Shown here: positions 1 to 11,129 of the stretch, one piece after another
Position numbering within the stretch: position 1 is the first letter of the stretch
Layout: each line of letters begins with the position of its first letter
Origin: Haberlea rhodopensis
Lineage: Eukaryota > Streptophyta > Magnoliopsida > Lamiales > Gesneriaceae
Assembly (NCBI GenBank): GCA_907163345.1
Contig: CAJQUN010000003.1
Span: 22,645,879 to 22,709,878 of the forward strand
DNA length: 64,000 nucleotides
Direction: 5' to 3'
Position numbers and translations under genes: made by a program
Notes under the pieces: model-generated
Seen by the model: only the letters and a program-made list of their open reading frames with translations
Databases searched by the model: none
What the model was told of the DNA's origin: nothing

Positions 1-479
1 TATTTAATTTTCTGTTGACTTCGAAATTGCTGACGATTTCATGTCAAAATATAAAATAAAATAGTAGTCAGGTTGCATTGTGATATAAAAATGATGTCAT
101 CATGATCAAATTTCTTAATTTACAACTATACAGTCTTACATTTAGAGGAGCATACTTTTTTATACACGATAACTACTAAGCCTTTAATCTTAGCGAATTA
201 AAATAAACTATTATAATTTATATAATTAATCAAGTCAGATCGTACACATATATCAATATTCTTCAAAAACTTATTTATGTACACAATACCAACATAATAA
301 TCTCTTGCGTTTCTCGAAACTTTCCAACTAAAAATCACAAAAAAAAAAACAAATATTATTCATAAAATACGGTCTACATATGGCCTTTGCATATTTAAGA
401 GAGACCAAAACCTAGTTGATTTTCATGGATTATTTGTTTGAATAACATATTATCAGAATGATGTAAGCAAACAAAGGGT

Positions 480-770
480 AAAATGCAGGTTTGAGCTCTA
501 TGTTATATCAAATATGCATCAAACTCCTTTGTGTTATTTTTCCCTACACGAAACTCCAGTGTTTTAACAAAATAGGCAAAAACTTATTTTCTTATACTCT
601 GCATGAAACCTCGTGTTCATATTTATAGGCAACAAAATCCTCTATTTTCTTAAACTATTTTCTTAAACTCCGTACGAAATTTCAATGTGTTAAAAAATAG
701 GCAAAAAACCCCTATATTTTCTTAAACTTTGCACGAAATACCATCTCATTTACAAACTAACAGAGTTTAG

Positions 771-849
<79 letters not shown>

Positions 850-1240
850 TGAACTATTGTTCATAAAACCTGCATATATTTTAATGTACAACTTATTTTG
901 TGAAAACAAGTTTGTAAAGAAGAGGGTGTTTCGTGCATCATTTAAGAAAATATAGAGTTTTTTCGCCTGTTTTTAACACATGGGAGTTCCATGTATGATT
1001 TAAAAAAAATAGAAGGGTTTTGTTGCCTATATTTATAAAGTCAGGGGGTTTCGTGTGATCGCTATTATTTTAAACAGTATTTTCTAGTGTAGCGATTATG
1101 TACCGTAAGTGCACGGTGTCAAGTTTTAGTATAATGATATGAAAAGTACGAGTGTCGAGCCCACAAGGGTTAGAAAGTAAGTACCTAATCACGGAGGTTA
1201 AAATCTGTTAGTTTGTAAATGAGATGGTATTTCGTGATTA
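480..1240. repeat. Inverted-repeat element around a TA microsatellite
   Basis: The left arm (about 540-760) is made of degenerate units of about 58-60 bp, each with a 'cacgaaa' start, a 'ttaacaaaatagg' core and a 'ttttcttaaac' end. The same motifs appear on the opposite strand at about 900-1060. A perfect 30-bp inverted pair lies at 732-761 and 1207-1236. This looks like a nonautonomous foldback-type element. Target duplication and exact ends were not resolved. Confidence 0.5.
770..843. repeat. (TA)n microsatellite
   Basis: Uninterrupted TA dinucleotides lie between the two arms of the surrounding inverted-repeat element. Confidence 0.95.
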
Positions 1241-1660
1241 ATTAACTAAATTGACTAATTAACTCAATAATTAACCAAACAAACAGTAGTGAATAAGAAT
1301 AAGATCAATAGAGACAATTATCAAGACTTTGGTTTACCCATGTAATCCCCCATAATTCGCCTATTAGTTAAGATTCAAACGTTCTAAGGTGACGAGTTTT
1401 CCTAATGCACTTGTTATACCTTGGTACAGCAATAACAAATCTAATACCAACGTTACAATAAACTACTCTCGTATCCTTATTGAACAATTAACATTGAGCC
1501 CGATCACTAAGTAACCAATTTTTGCATGGTTAACCCAAGTTTGCTTTCTCCTCTTTACGTATCCTAATCACGGTCTACAATAAATCAGAAATAGTGCTTG
1601 TCATCCTCGTCACTCAACATTCCGTGAAAATATAGCAAATGATATTTTGAGCTAGACGCA
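1085..1660. repeat. Probable dispersed repeat, unclassified
   Basis: The stretch begins with 'gcgattatgtaccgtaagtg' and 'cacggtgtcaag', wording that I associate with high-copy noncoding plant repeats. It has no open frame and no defined ends. The class is not assigned. Confidence 0.3.
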
Positions 1661-3112
1661 TAGCGAGGCAAGGGAGGACAAGTGCCCTCCTTAAAAAGAA
1701 ATTTTTTTTATTACCATTAAAATTGTATTTGTCCTAAATTTTTCTGCCCAAAATCTTGGATTTCCGCCAGTGTATGTCATCCTCGTCACTCAACCGAATT
1801 TTCAATGTCAAAAGGATGTGAGGTTGCTTTATGAAAGGGGAAACAACACAAGCATCAGCGATTATGCAAGTGACTTTCCCCCGGTCATTTGCGCATAAGC
1901 CAGTGAACACACCCCAACAGAGTACTAAAATCACAGATTGGATCAAGAACAACAAGAATATTTACTGCCCAAGGCTGAATGCATGTAGAAGCTTTCATTT
2001 ACAGACCAGTATCACATCCACCTTTCAGGAATCATAATCCTAATACCAGGTGTGAATATTACATGGGAGTCATATCCACCTTCCAGGAATCATAATCCTA
2101 ATACCAGGTGTGAATATCACATGGGAGGAGCAGGGCACTGGCCTAGCTACAAGTCCCAACGTTGTTAGTAATCATGTATTTCTGTATAATGATAATCAGA
2201 GATCACCTATGAGGACTCCATCATCCGGGAACTCTAGGCAACGAGAAGATGATTCTTGTTCGGAACTGACATGTCACTTGGCAAGAGTAACATAAAGCTC
2301 AGAATTTAGAGGTGTAATCAATTAAGACTCAAAGATCCACTATTTGATCACGTAAACTTCTGGTCATATTTCCTTTTCCACCAAGGCCAGACACTAGATT
2401 GCCAGATTGATCTTGATGTTTGAATTGTTGATATATTATTTTTTTTTTGGTGCTGAAATTTCTCAACTTTTTATTGATCGAATGAACTCGTGGACCAAGA
2501 TTATATCCATGAAGCCGAAGCTTCAACCTCGATTATTTTTCTCTCCTGCATTACTAAGTCTAGTTAAGACAATATTACGCCCCCAGTGAGATTGGGGAAT
2601 TTATAACCCCCTATTTAGACTTTCGGGCCCTTCATATTTATGCATCGAGACCCGGCCCGACTCACATTGTTTATTTATTTGTTCCTTGACACAGCATTCC
2701 TGGTCGATATGCATCCCCGTGGAAAGAACTTTATCATGTGAAGCAGCCGTTGAAGCATAGGCAAAACCTGAAGGTATAGGATGCTGGCATTGCAGCCCTT
2801 TTTGGGTTAGAATCTTTTTTTCCAATATCTATTCCCCGAGGCACATTCTGCACATGAATTACCTTCGACTCCCAAGCAAATAGTTGCCCAGAAAATATTA
2901 CACATTTCCACAAAAATGATAAGTAGCAAAGAACAAAACAAAATTTTTTTTTTTCCCGAATCGCATCCAATATATAGCTGTGTTAATATGAGAACTTAGA
3001 GACGTTTTATAGAAAAAAAGGTAACCTGCAAAATCAATTTATGAAGGCTGCAGTGGTGTCTACTCATTCACAAGTATCAGAACGCTCATACCCAAAAAAC
3101 CTTTCGCCTCTT
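1661..3112. other. Intergenic DNA downstream of ferrochelatase
   Basis: No gene was recognised. Short open frames here have no family resemblance. The last few hundred bases probably include the ferrochelatase 3' UTR on the minus strand. Confidence 0.5.
2017..2132. repeat. Two-copy 58-bp tandem repeat
   Basis: The unit containing 'ggaatcataatcctaatacc' is repeated head to tail with a 58-bp period and only a few differences. Confidence 0.85.
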
Positions 3113-6100
3113 CTAAAGAAGGAAATTCCTAAATGCTAATATCACTTTTGGTGTTAAAAGCAAAATGAATGCTAGGATTGAGCCAAAGAACATTTTGATA
3201 GCATACCCTACTACATCATTTTCGGACTCCTCAGATGTCGAATTAGAAGCTGATATTGCCACAGCCGAAGGCAATGCTTCTGTTGCTGCATCAGCCAGAT
3301 CATTGATGAAGGACGAGGTACAGTTCAGAGCCGGGACGCGCCCCCAATTGACAATGCCTGATTCAAGTGCCAATTCTTTGTACTCCACATCGATCTCTTC
3401 GAGCGTTTCTATGTGCTCACTCACAAAGCTGAAAGTTGAAACTCGTGTTATTGTTACTTCACTGTGATAAAGAAAGCTGAGTATGTCATAATAAATATCA
3501 GCATTTTGATAAATATTCTAACGACAATTTTATACTTATAAATACGCATATGACTCAAACTTCCGTAACGAAGATATTCAAGAAAGTACCTGAAAAATTT
3601 CGGATATGCGCAGATTGGTGAGTTAAATGCATAACACATGGAAGTTCATATGAGACAAAAAGTTTAATGATGTCGTTCATTTTTAAATTCAGGTTACTTT
3701 AATTTATTGACTACCAGAAAAGTTATGATCCAATACACGAGACTTTTTTTCCAAGCAAAAATAAAAATAGGATAGTCATAGAATTAAGATAACCATGTCA
3801 AACCAATAAGCATACCTCACTGGGACGGCCAGAAGAGATTTCACACCTTGTTGGCCAAGCTCGACAAGAACTTCATCGGTGTAAGGCTTCAACCATTGTA
3901 CAGGTCCCACCCGGCTCTGAGAACAAAAGCTTAAGCATTTAAATTAACGGTGATGCTACAGACAGTACAGTTTCATTTATATTGTTGTTGCAGTGAATCC
4001 TACTAAAGATGGATGGTTATTCAGTTTAATTGAACGCTTAGTCACTAAACCAACCTGATAAGCCAAAGTGTGATCATTGTTAACCCCTCTAGATTTAAGT
4101 TCTTGCATAATCAAGAATATACATTCTTCCATTTGATCTCTATATGGATCGCCTGCATCCTCAACATAACTGACAGGAACTCCATGAGCGCTGAAGAATA
4201 TCATGGCCTACAGGACCGACCAAGAGGTCAGTATTATTTTTCCCGTGATAACATGGAACATTTAAAATTGACTCGGTCAGGTTGACAATATCAAAGATGG
4301 AATAAAACCCACCTCAGCGGGGTTGGGGAAAATTTGTAACTCTTTTTCAATCAAGTCGGCCATAGACTTGATATACCCTTCTCGTTGGTACCAAGACTTT
4401 ATGATAGCAACAGGTAGTTTTGACAAATATGCATCATTCCTGATAAAAAAGAACTTGATTTAGAATGTTAAAGGGCAAGGAAATGAAATCTCATTAAACA
4501 AAGTGAGATAAGGATTCACCTAAATAAGTCTTGTAGGACGCGGATGCTTGATCCAGTAGTCGAAATAGAATACTGAGGATAGAGTGGCAGCACTACTAGC
4601 CTTGTGATCCTGTCTCTCTTAATCTATCACCAAGAAAAAAAGTAGAAAATAATAATCGATGTCATTATTAGAATTCAGAAAGTTGATAAAATTACGAAGA
4701 ATCTTTCTTAAAGTTTTTAGAGTTTGTAAAAGACTCGAAAATCACCAAATTAGAGAAAAAACACGATCTATAAAACCTAGTTAGTTCTCTGTATTGACAT
4801 CCATAGAAATAAAAACAAACTATTTCATTCTTATGACTTGCCTGGCGAACAGCTTCCTCAGTGAATGGGTGCCAATACCGCATCGCCACGTAAACATTAG
4901 CATTTACTTCCTTATGCTCCAGAGCCAATTTAAGTGCATTTGCCTGAAACAGGGACATCAAATAATTACTCTTCTAAACACATAACTTGTATCCTACAAA
5001 ACGGATAATATATTTTTGTCTCTTTTAGAAATACCTGCTCATACGTTATTTTTCTCAATGGTGAACCACCTCCAATGGCGGCATATCCTTCTTTACTTTT
5101 GGGAGCTCTCAATATGGAAATGAGTTGCGCCAAAGGACGTTGAAGAAATCGGAACAACCTAGGAAGACGGATTATGTCCTGTAACATGGTGGTAAATGGT
5201 ATCACCAATAAGCAAGCAAGCAAACTGCAAAACTTTTAACAATCACAAATGCTTTTTAGAGAACAAAACATACGGGGTCAGCAAACAAATTGAACAAGAA
5301 AGGCTGAACATCATGAAGCGTCTCTGGTCCTCCAAGATTCAAAAGCATTATTCCAACTTTGTCCTCTGTGGCGAGGGGAGTTGCGTCGGTGGTGCTAATG
5401 GGATATGTGAATACCCCGGCCGAGCTATATGTTTTGCCAAAAGAGTCTTTACATGGGAGGTTGAGAGACGACTTTCCAACAGCGTTCTTTTTCTTTGGAC
5501 TTGAATTAGGGCATAACCGCAGAGAATCTTCGGACAAATTGCAGAAAGTTGGTATCATCCTAACCTGATGCAACGACCTGAAAATGCATGAAATGAAAAA
5601 CTGTCTTTTGATCCAAGATTGCTTAAACCTCAACTCCAATGGTTATATATGGCATTGGAACCAAATGTGCCAGCTAGCAAAATAATTGCATCGAAAACAA
5701 AACAATTTTCAGATTCCACATGTCATAGGATGGTGGGCGTCTACCATTATGCTAAAGATTATTGCTGGATGTAAGGATGCAATTCAAATAAATTAACTTA
5801 AACCGACCAACAGTTCATGCATCATGTTTAGATTGTTGTGCCAAATAAGATGTTACAATGGCACTGTTGCTCAACAAGTCTAAATTTTGAAAAAAGTTGA
5901 GTTTGCCAAAGTTCTTAGGGCCTTCCAGGCTTGAAGATATATACCATACACACACCAAACAAAAGAGGATTTGTCCTCTCCCTTGATCATATATATCAGA
6001 AGCCTGGAAAAGGTATATTTCAACAATTTTCAACAAACTCCCTCAAACATGATATTAATGAAGATCACTAGACAAAGACAAAAACAACGAATATTTCTTG

Positions 6101-6254
6101 ATCCGCGAGTAACTACCCACAAAAAACGAAAACGCGTCACGAAAAGACAATAAAACAAAATACTATACACACGAAGAACCAAAATTACTCACGATGCAGA
6201 ATTCCGATTCAAATTCATTTGGGGACGAATCCCAGAGCTCGCTGCCGCCTCCAT
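3113..6254 (-). CDS. Ferrochelatase, FC1-like, plastid heme synthesis
   Basis: Inserts Fe2+ into protoporphyrin IX, the last step of heme synthesis. Exons on the minus strand are 6193-6254, 5274-5577, 5035-5178, 4842-4943, 4520-4623, 4313-4439, 4055-4207, 3816-3916 and 3113-3428. They join in phase to 470 aa, the family's usual plant length. The first ~85 residues are Ser/Lys-rich and suit a plastid transit peptide. Family motifs are LLNLGGPET (~99-107), the metal-site region FFSAHGVP with His ~289, and FVSEHIETLEEID (~367-379). The protein ends in a hydrophobic segment (~441-470) and lacks the light-harvesting-like CAB motif of plant FC2, so FC1 is preferred. Intron 4 has a GC donor (CAG|GCAAGT) and all other introns are GT-AG. 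The upstream intergenic DNA holds a possible TATAAAA near 6531 on this strand. Confidence 0.93.
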
Positions 6255-6789
6255 CACGTAGAGTTTTCAAAAAGTCAACCCTCAAAAGTACTAGAATATA
6301 ATAAAAATATTAAAAATAAGCGTATAAGGATCAACCAAGACGATGAAAAAAAGGAAGTTCTAATATAGAAAAAGTAACTTCTAAGCAAAGTGGCGATTGG
6401 CAAGATTCTTGAATTTGGAGCGATGGAGAAATGGGTGTTATATTAGGTAAGTGGAAAAAGAAAAATAAGAGTTTGGTAAGAAGGGTTGTTGACGAGTTCT
6501 TCTTCAACAATGGTTTGCGCTTTTATACTTTTTTTCTTTCTTTCTTGTAAACCGGGTTCAGATTATCACAAATCCTCGTCTATAATATCCGAACGGTTCA
6601 TTATATCCTGTTTTTAATATATTTTTTAATTTTTTAAATCTAAAGCAAATGTTCGTAGAATTAACCTTCTAACTTCCAAAACTTGGATGATCAACTTTCT
6701 ACTACCAAGCTATAAGAATCTTGTTGAACTAGTCTTAGTGTTATATATATTAGTCAAATAAATATATCATATATAGGAATTTTATATGT
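6255..6789 (-). promoter_or_regulatory. 5' UTR and probable promoter of ferrochelatase
   Basis: This is the upstream side of the gene. It contains a pyrimidine-rich block and a minus-strand TATAAAA at about 6531-6537. That is some 280 bp before the ATG, so the assignment is tentative. Confidence 0.35.
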
Positions 6790-7345
6790 ATCTCAGGATG
6801 TATCTTTCCGCGTTATGGTGCTCATGGTTTAGCGGCAATCGTTTTCCAAGATATAACGACTATGATTCGTGAAAGAATCATTTCAAATCACGAATCCTTA
6901 AAACACAAATGTTTAAACGCACTCAAGTTTGAACAAGGGATGAAGATGAATAATATGCACCGGATTTGCACTTCAATATTGTGTTTTGTCTTGTTAAACT
7001 ATTTTTAATTCAATCATGGGTTGTTCGTTTTATACTAAATCATAAGACATCATAAAATGGCACATTTGGAAGTGTTATTTTCATGAAAGATCGCTACTGT
7101 ACGCGAAAGGTACAAGACCCTTCGAAAAAGTCGCATAGACAAAGTCGGGCAGAACCCGAGGCGCTAGGGCACCGCCAGTCCTAGTGCCCTAAATATTGGA
7201 CAACGCTCTAGGACTGCTTCAGGCAGCAAGTTTTTCCGGGGCAATTTTCATGCCCAATTTCGCCTGCTTTTCCCCATTTGTATTTTCGACTTTTACATGC
7301 TTAATTTCAATTCAACATCCTACACATTATGATTATTCGAGATTG
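6790..7345. repeat. Dispersed repeat, copy A
   Basis: It shares an ordered series of motifs with 11130-11665 in the same orientation: a 'ggtgctca' block, 'aagatataacgactatgat', 'catttcaaatcac', a GC-rich block with 'gcgctag', then 'tttgacttt..catgcttaatt'. The copies are clearly diverged. No coding frame is present. It resembles noncoding LTR-retrotransposon DNA, but no ends were found. Confidence 0.6.
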
Positions 7346-7704
7346 AATTGCTTCACGTGTTTTTATAAGTAATCCAAGAAAAATATATTCAAACACGTTT
7401 TACACATTTTTTCAACTTTTATCAGCATTTTTATTTATGTTCTAAAATGAAGAATAGATCGTTAATCGTTATCGTAACCGAAACCGTCATGAAAAGTTAA
7501 AGTTAAGGGTCGATGTTTAACGGTGCAGTATCATGTCTACTAATGACTTATCTAATGACAAAAAGTTCCTCCACAGTCCAAATCGCACACAACTCCGCCG
7601 CGCAATTGGCATCGCATGTGCCTTCGTTACAAGCGAATTGGCGCACATAATTGTAAATCGTAGTTCAAAATTTTTTTTTCTTGAAGGAAAATTCAAAACT
7701 TTAT

Positions 7705-7830
7705 ATATTTTTTTTTATCGGTAAATAAATTTTATTGATCAAAATTGTATACTGTTGGATGAACCCGCATACAAAATGTGAGAACCAATCGTACCATGAC
7801 AAATTATCCCTAAGGTAGAGATATGTACGA
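7705..7830 (-). mobile_element. LINE 3'-end remnant
   Basis: Read on the minus strand, this ends in 'TTTACCGATAAAAAAAA', the same terminus as the LINE fragment at 8766-9176 on the plus strand. Only the tail and a short stretch beside it survive. Confidence 0.45.
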
Positions 7831-7946
7831 AATAACTTGTACATAAGTAAAAAAACTAGCAATTTGATTCGATCAAAAAGTAGTCAAGAGTTCGTTTTTT
7901 TCTTGATAATATTTGCCTATTTTATTTATTATGTATTTCACGTTAG

Positions 7947-8442
7947 GAATTCGGCGAGTTCAATTGGTATGAGGGGACATAGCAATGGAGCAAGTGGATT
8001 GGTTTCCCCAGATAGAGGTGACAAAAAAGGAGGTGTTAGCGGCAATACTCACAGAAACAAGAAGAATGGTTGTACTGATAATAATGACATTCACCACAAC
8101 CACAGCGGCGGCGGGGGTGGTTCTGGATCATCGGAGACGGCCCACGACGGCAGAAAAGGAGTGTCATCGTCCGGTGGGGCTGGGATCACTGCCTTGTGGC
8201 TTCCTAAGTTTGTGATAGCCTTGACAAATAAGGAGAAAGCAGAGGATTTTATGGCAATTAAAGGGTCCAAACTCCCCCGAAGACCGATAAATCGCCGTTT
8301 TTTGTCTGTTCCACAGTCCCATTCCACCGACAAATCACTGTTTTTTTTGTCCGTGGAACACCGTTCCAAAGCAGTCTCTTTTACTATCCGGATCTTTGGA
8401 ACGGCAGGCGATGTTCCGGACCTAGAACGGACGTTATGGTAA
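7947..8442 (+). pseudogene. Truncated DUF1639-family gene fragment
   Basis: The frame runs from a good splice acceptor (ttcacgttag|g) or an in-frame ATG at 7969 to a stop at 8442. It has a low-complexity Gly/Ser/His-rich stretch, then LPKFVIALTNKEKAEDFMAI and KGSKLPRRP. This matches what I know of the plant DUF1639 signature (KFxIALSxKEKEEDFMAIKG followed by KLPxRPKKR). After RRP the usual basic and WLS-containing end is missing and the sequence becomes unrelated, repeat-like DNA. No upstream exon was identified. Function of the family is unknown. A truncated gene copy next to LINE debris is the likely reading; an unusual live gene is less likely. Confidence 0.5.
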
Positions 8443-8765
8443 ACCATGAGCATAAGAAACTCATACAATGCATTTGTTGATAAATCATCACTGGTCTTCC
8501 TTTAACGAAAACTATAAAATTCAAACCACGTTGAATTTCAATGGTTTAACATCAGTTTATAAAGGTTTTTACATCATTCCATAAGTTGTTGTACTATTGA
8601 GATTTTGAACGGAAAACAATAGCAAAATTATATTATCCAGCTATATCCAGTGTTTGCATTATTTACAATTTTACAACAATATCCAATGTTGTTTTAAGTT
8701 ATGCCTATTGGTTTATTACTTTGAGAAACATTGTGAAATTTCGATTCAGAAATTCATAACAATGG
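8443..8765. other. AT-rich spacer, no gene seen
   Basis: The stretch is AT-rich and has no open frame of note and no repeat structure that I could define. Confidence 0.5.
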
Positions 8766-9176
8766 GTTGACGACAAAGCATGTGTGCTTCGTAACTGTGG
8801 GGCGGATAGCCTCGATCACTTATTCTTCTCCTGCTCCTTTAGCTCGGAAGTTTGGTGCAGGGTTCGTGACTGGCTTTCCATGCGACACCATGACCACGCT
8901 CTGGAGTGCTCTGAATTGGTTCAAGAAAGACTACAAGGGTCCTCGTGCATAATGAAAGCGGCATTGCATTGGCAGCAACAGTATAGCACATTTGGTCTTG
9001 CCACAATTCAAGAAAGTTTGATGAAACTGTCGCCGTCCCCGCGCACATCTTTCGTAGCATTCAAACTTGTGTTTATCATATTATGTACGCATTATTTCCA
9101 ACTGATGTGTTGTATCGAACGTTTGGCAAGGTTTTGACTCAGTAATACAATTCATTTACCGATAAAAAAAAATTAT
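8766..9176 (+). mobile_element. 5'-truncated LINE, zf-RVT end of the RT ORF
   Basis: The frame at 8784-9137 reads CGADSLDHLFFSCSFSSEVW. This is the zinc-binding reverse-transcriptase tail domain (zf-RVT) found at the C terminus of plant L1-type retrotransposon proteins; the first Cys pair lies just upstream. About 35 bases after the stop the sequence ends in 'gataaaaaaaaa', a poly(A)-type tail. Everything upstream of zf-RVT is missing, as expected for incomplete reverse transcription. Confidence 0.75.
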
Positions 9177-9622
9177 GATTGAGTACTGTTATACTCTAAT
9201 CTATGAACTTGAAGCGTTAAATGAATTCAAAAGAAATAAAAATTGAAACTATATTTGGGGAACGTTGGTTATGCTGTTGATTGTAAATCGGATGACTAGG
9301 TAGAAATATTCTGAATAAAAATATAAAATAGTGTTGAGAACAGTGTAAATCTAATAGTTATGGAACCAAAATATAAACATAATGAATCATATATCATATA
9401 TATATAATAATAAATCAACCGAATTCAAATTAAACAAAGAAAACAATAGATCGATAATTTTGATACAATCCCCAATAATCACAGCCAATTAGTGAAAAAC
9501 CAAATCAACATATCTGCAATAGAAAAGAAAATCAACTCCACAAATCCCGAAAATAGCCTAGGCCTATACAAGCACTCCACGATACATATATGCTATACCT
9601 GTGTAGAAATTCATAAACGGAT
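9177..9622. other. AT-rich spacer and 3' flank of the AG-peptide gene
   Basis: No further gene was seen. The part nearest 9622 is probably the 3' UTR of the minus-strand arabinogalactan peptide gene. Confidence 0.5.
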
Positions 9623-9826
9623 TCAGATCCTGAGCGCAGATCCAAAGACGAACGAAACTACCGCAACGGCGCAAGTGGCGGCGAGCGAGGGTAATGAGAT
9701 ACCGGCGGCGGAATCAGGAGCGGGAGCCGGGGCCGGAGCTTCTAGCGCTGCAGAGTTCACGATCAAAGCGAAGATCGCGACAATCACCATCGCAACCTTG
9801 CAAGTCGTGGACTGTAACACCGCCAT
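9623..9826 (-). CDS. Arabinogalactan peptide (GPI-anchored, AGP20/16-like)
   Basis: A single-exon gene of 67 aa. The start is the ATG at 9826, because it opens a standard signal peptide (about residues 1-26, core VAMVIVAIFALIV); the longer frame upstream has no such logic. The mature part is tiny: LEAPAPAPAPDSAAG, with Ala-Pro repeats that direct prolyl hydroxylation and arabinogalactan attachment. It is followed by a hydrophobic C-terminal segment ending SFVFGSALRI, typical of a GPI-attachment signal. The family acts at the plasma membrane and cell wall. A TATATATA box lies about 105 bp upstream. A MULE-like MITE begins about 220 bp upstream of the ATG. Confidence 0.9.
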   Translation of the reverse strand: MAVLQSTTCKVAMVIVAIFALIVNSAALEAPAPAPAPDSAAGISLPSLAATCAVAVVSFVFGSALRI

Positions 9827-9932
9827 TGTACTTCCTGCCTGTGTATTAGCTTGAATTGGTGTTACTGAGAAAGAATGAAGCACGGAATATCTCGTGAAGT
9901 AAATGGCGGAGCTGAGAGACATGTGGCGTCTC

Positions 9933-9940
9933 TATATATA
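9933..9940 (-). promoter_or_regulatory. TATA box of the AG-peptide gene
   Basis: TATATATA on the minus strand, about 107 bp before the ATG, fits a plant core promoter with a short 5' UTR. Confidence 0.6.
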
Positions 9941-10044
9941 CTGCAGAGAAACGGGCAGAGGGAATGTTTTAAGGGCATCTGCCCGGATATACAGACTAGC
10001 GATTGGGGAAGAGACAGCTGTAGATGGTGGGCATCAACACAACA

Positions 10045-10212
10045 CATTTAAAAAGTTTGTTTGATGATGTCATTAAGGATAGTGTCTTTAGAGTCATCAT
10101 CACCATTCATTTAGAATCTTTTTTTTAAAGAAAAAAAAGATTTCGTGGATGGTGGATGATGCCTTGAGGGCAGTACCCTTCAGGACATCAACAATATTTC
10201 CCATTTAAAAAG
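10045..10212. mobile_element. MULE-like MITE, copy 1
   Basis: A 146-bp body (10056-10201) with imperfect terminal inverted repeats (TTTGTTTGATGATGTC / GGAAATATTGTTGATGTCC read inward) and an 11-bp perfect direct repeat CATTTAAAAAG at 10045-10055 and 10202-10212. The core pairs 'agaatctttttttt' with 'aaaaaaaagatt'. The same family, in the other orientation, interrupts the coding exon at 56819-56991. Confidence 0.8.
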
Positions 10213-10470
10213 GTTCTTACGACGTCGGATCGTGGGCTGTTCCTAGCTGCGAAGTTGTGCACATGGGCGCACGTTAAGAGATTGAAGGCACTAAAAAATT
10301 TTAAAAAGAAAAAAACAACTGTCAAACCAACGGTCAAGATTGGACACAAGTACTTAAACTTGAATTCGAAGTATCATAGATACGTTGATAGAGCTGTCAG
10401 ACAATGGATGATTTTAAATTAAAGTTCAAAATTCATAAGCATGGAGGTATATGTTTCAATTACCCGCACT

Positions 10471-11060
10471 GTAATGTCCAGAGATGTCAAAACAGATTAG
10501 CACGTTGAACCGTGACCCACCCAAATGAGCTGGGGCCATATGGGTTATTGGGTTAACGTACACATGGGTTGAAAATAACACAATCCAAATATCCAATCTA
10601 ACTCGAGACACGTTGTGACTTAAGCGGTAGACCCGACAACGGTTCAGAACCGCCGGTTCGACGGTTCAAAAAACATCGACCCTTAACCTTAACCTTCCTT
10701 GACGGTTACGGTTACGGTTCATGAACCGCCGGTTACGGTTACGGTTACGGTTACGGTTACGGTTAACCAACGGTTAAAAATTAAAAATATTATTAAAAAT
10801 AAATAAAAGATATTAAAAAATTTAAAAATCATATTTTAATTAAGTAATATAATTTTTATTATAGATTAATTAAAATATTAGTATGCGGGCCAACCCGATC
10901 CAAATGGGTACAATCCGTCCCAACTTGCAACTCAATTAGGCTCACTTCCAGGAGAGTTAGAAAAGTTTTGGCATAATCCGTCTACTTGGAGGGTCGGGTC
11001 TGGTCAGCCAAGTGGACGCAATCCATTGGCCCAACTCGTTTTGACATCTCTAGTTATGTG
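10471..11060. mobile_element. hAT-like nonautonomous element
   Basis: The body 10479-11052 starts CAGAGATGTCAAAAC and ends GTTTTGACATCTCTA, a 15-bp inverted terminus with one mismatch. The flanks GTAATGTC and GTTATGTG match at 6 of 8 positions, as expected for an old 8-bp hAT target duplication. The interior holds a GGTTAC array and no transposase. Confidence 0.7.
10731..10764 (+). repeat. (GGTTAC)n hexamer array
   Basis: Between five and six tandem GGTTAC units, with degenerate copies just upstream (10690-10720). It lies inside the hAT-like element. It is not the plant telomere repeat TTTAGGG. Confidence 0.9.
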
Positions 11061-11129
11061 TCACTGTTCGGTAAAATTTATGGATGTATCTTTGACAATA
11101 TTAGGCAAAGAAATAAATGGCTTTGAATG

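Noticed and set aside
10731..10764. Interstitial telomere
   Set aside because: The unit is GGTTAC, not TTTAGGG or a plant variant that I know.
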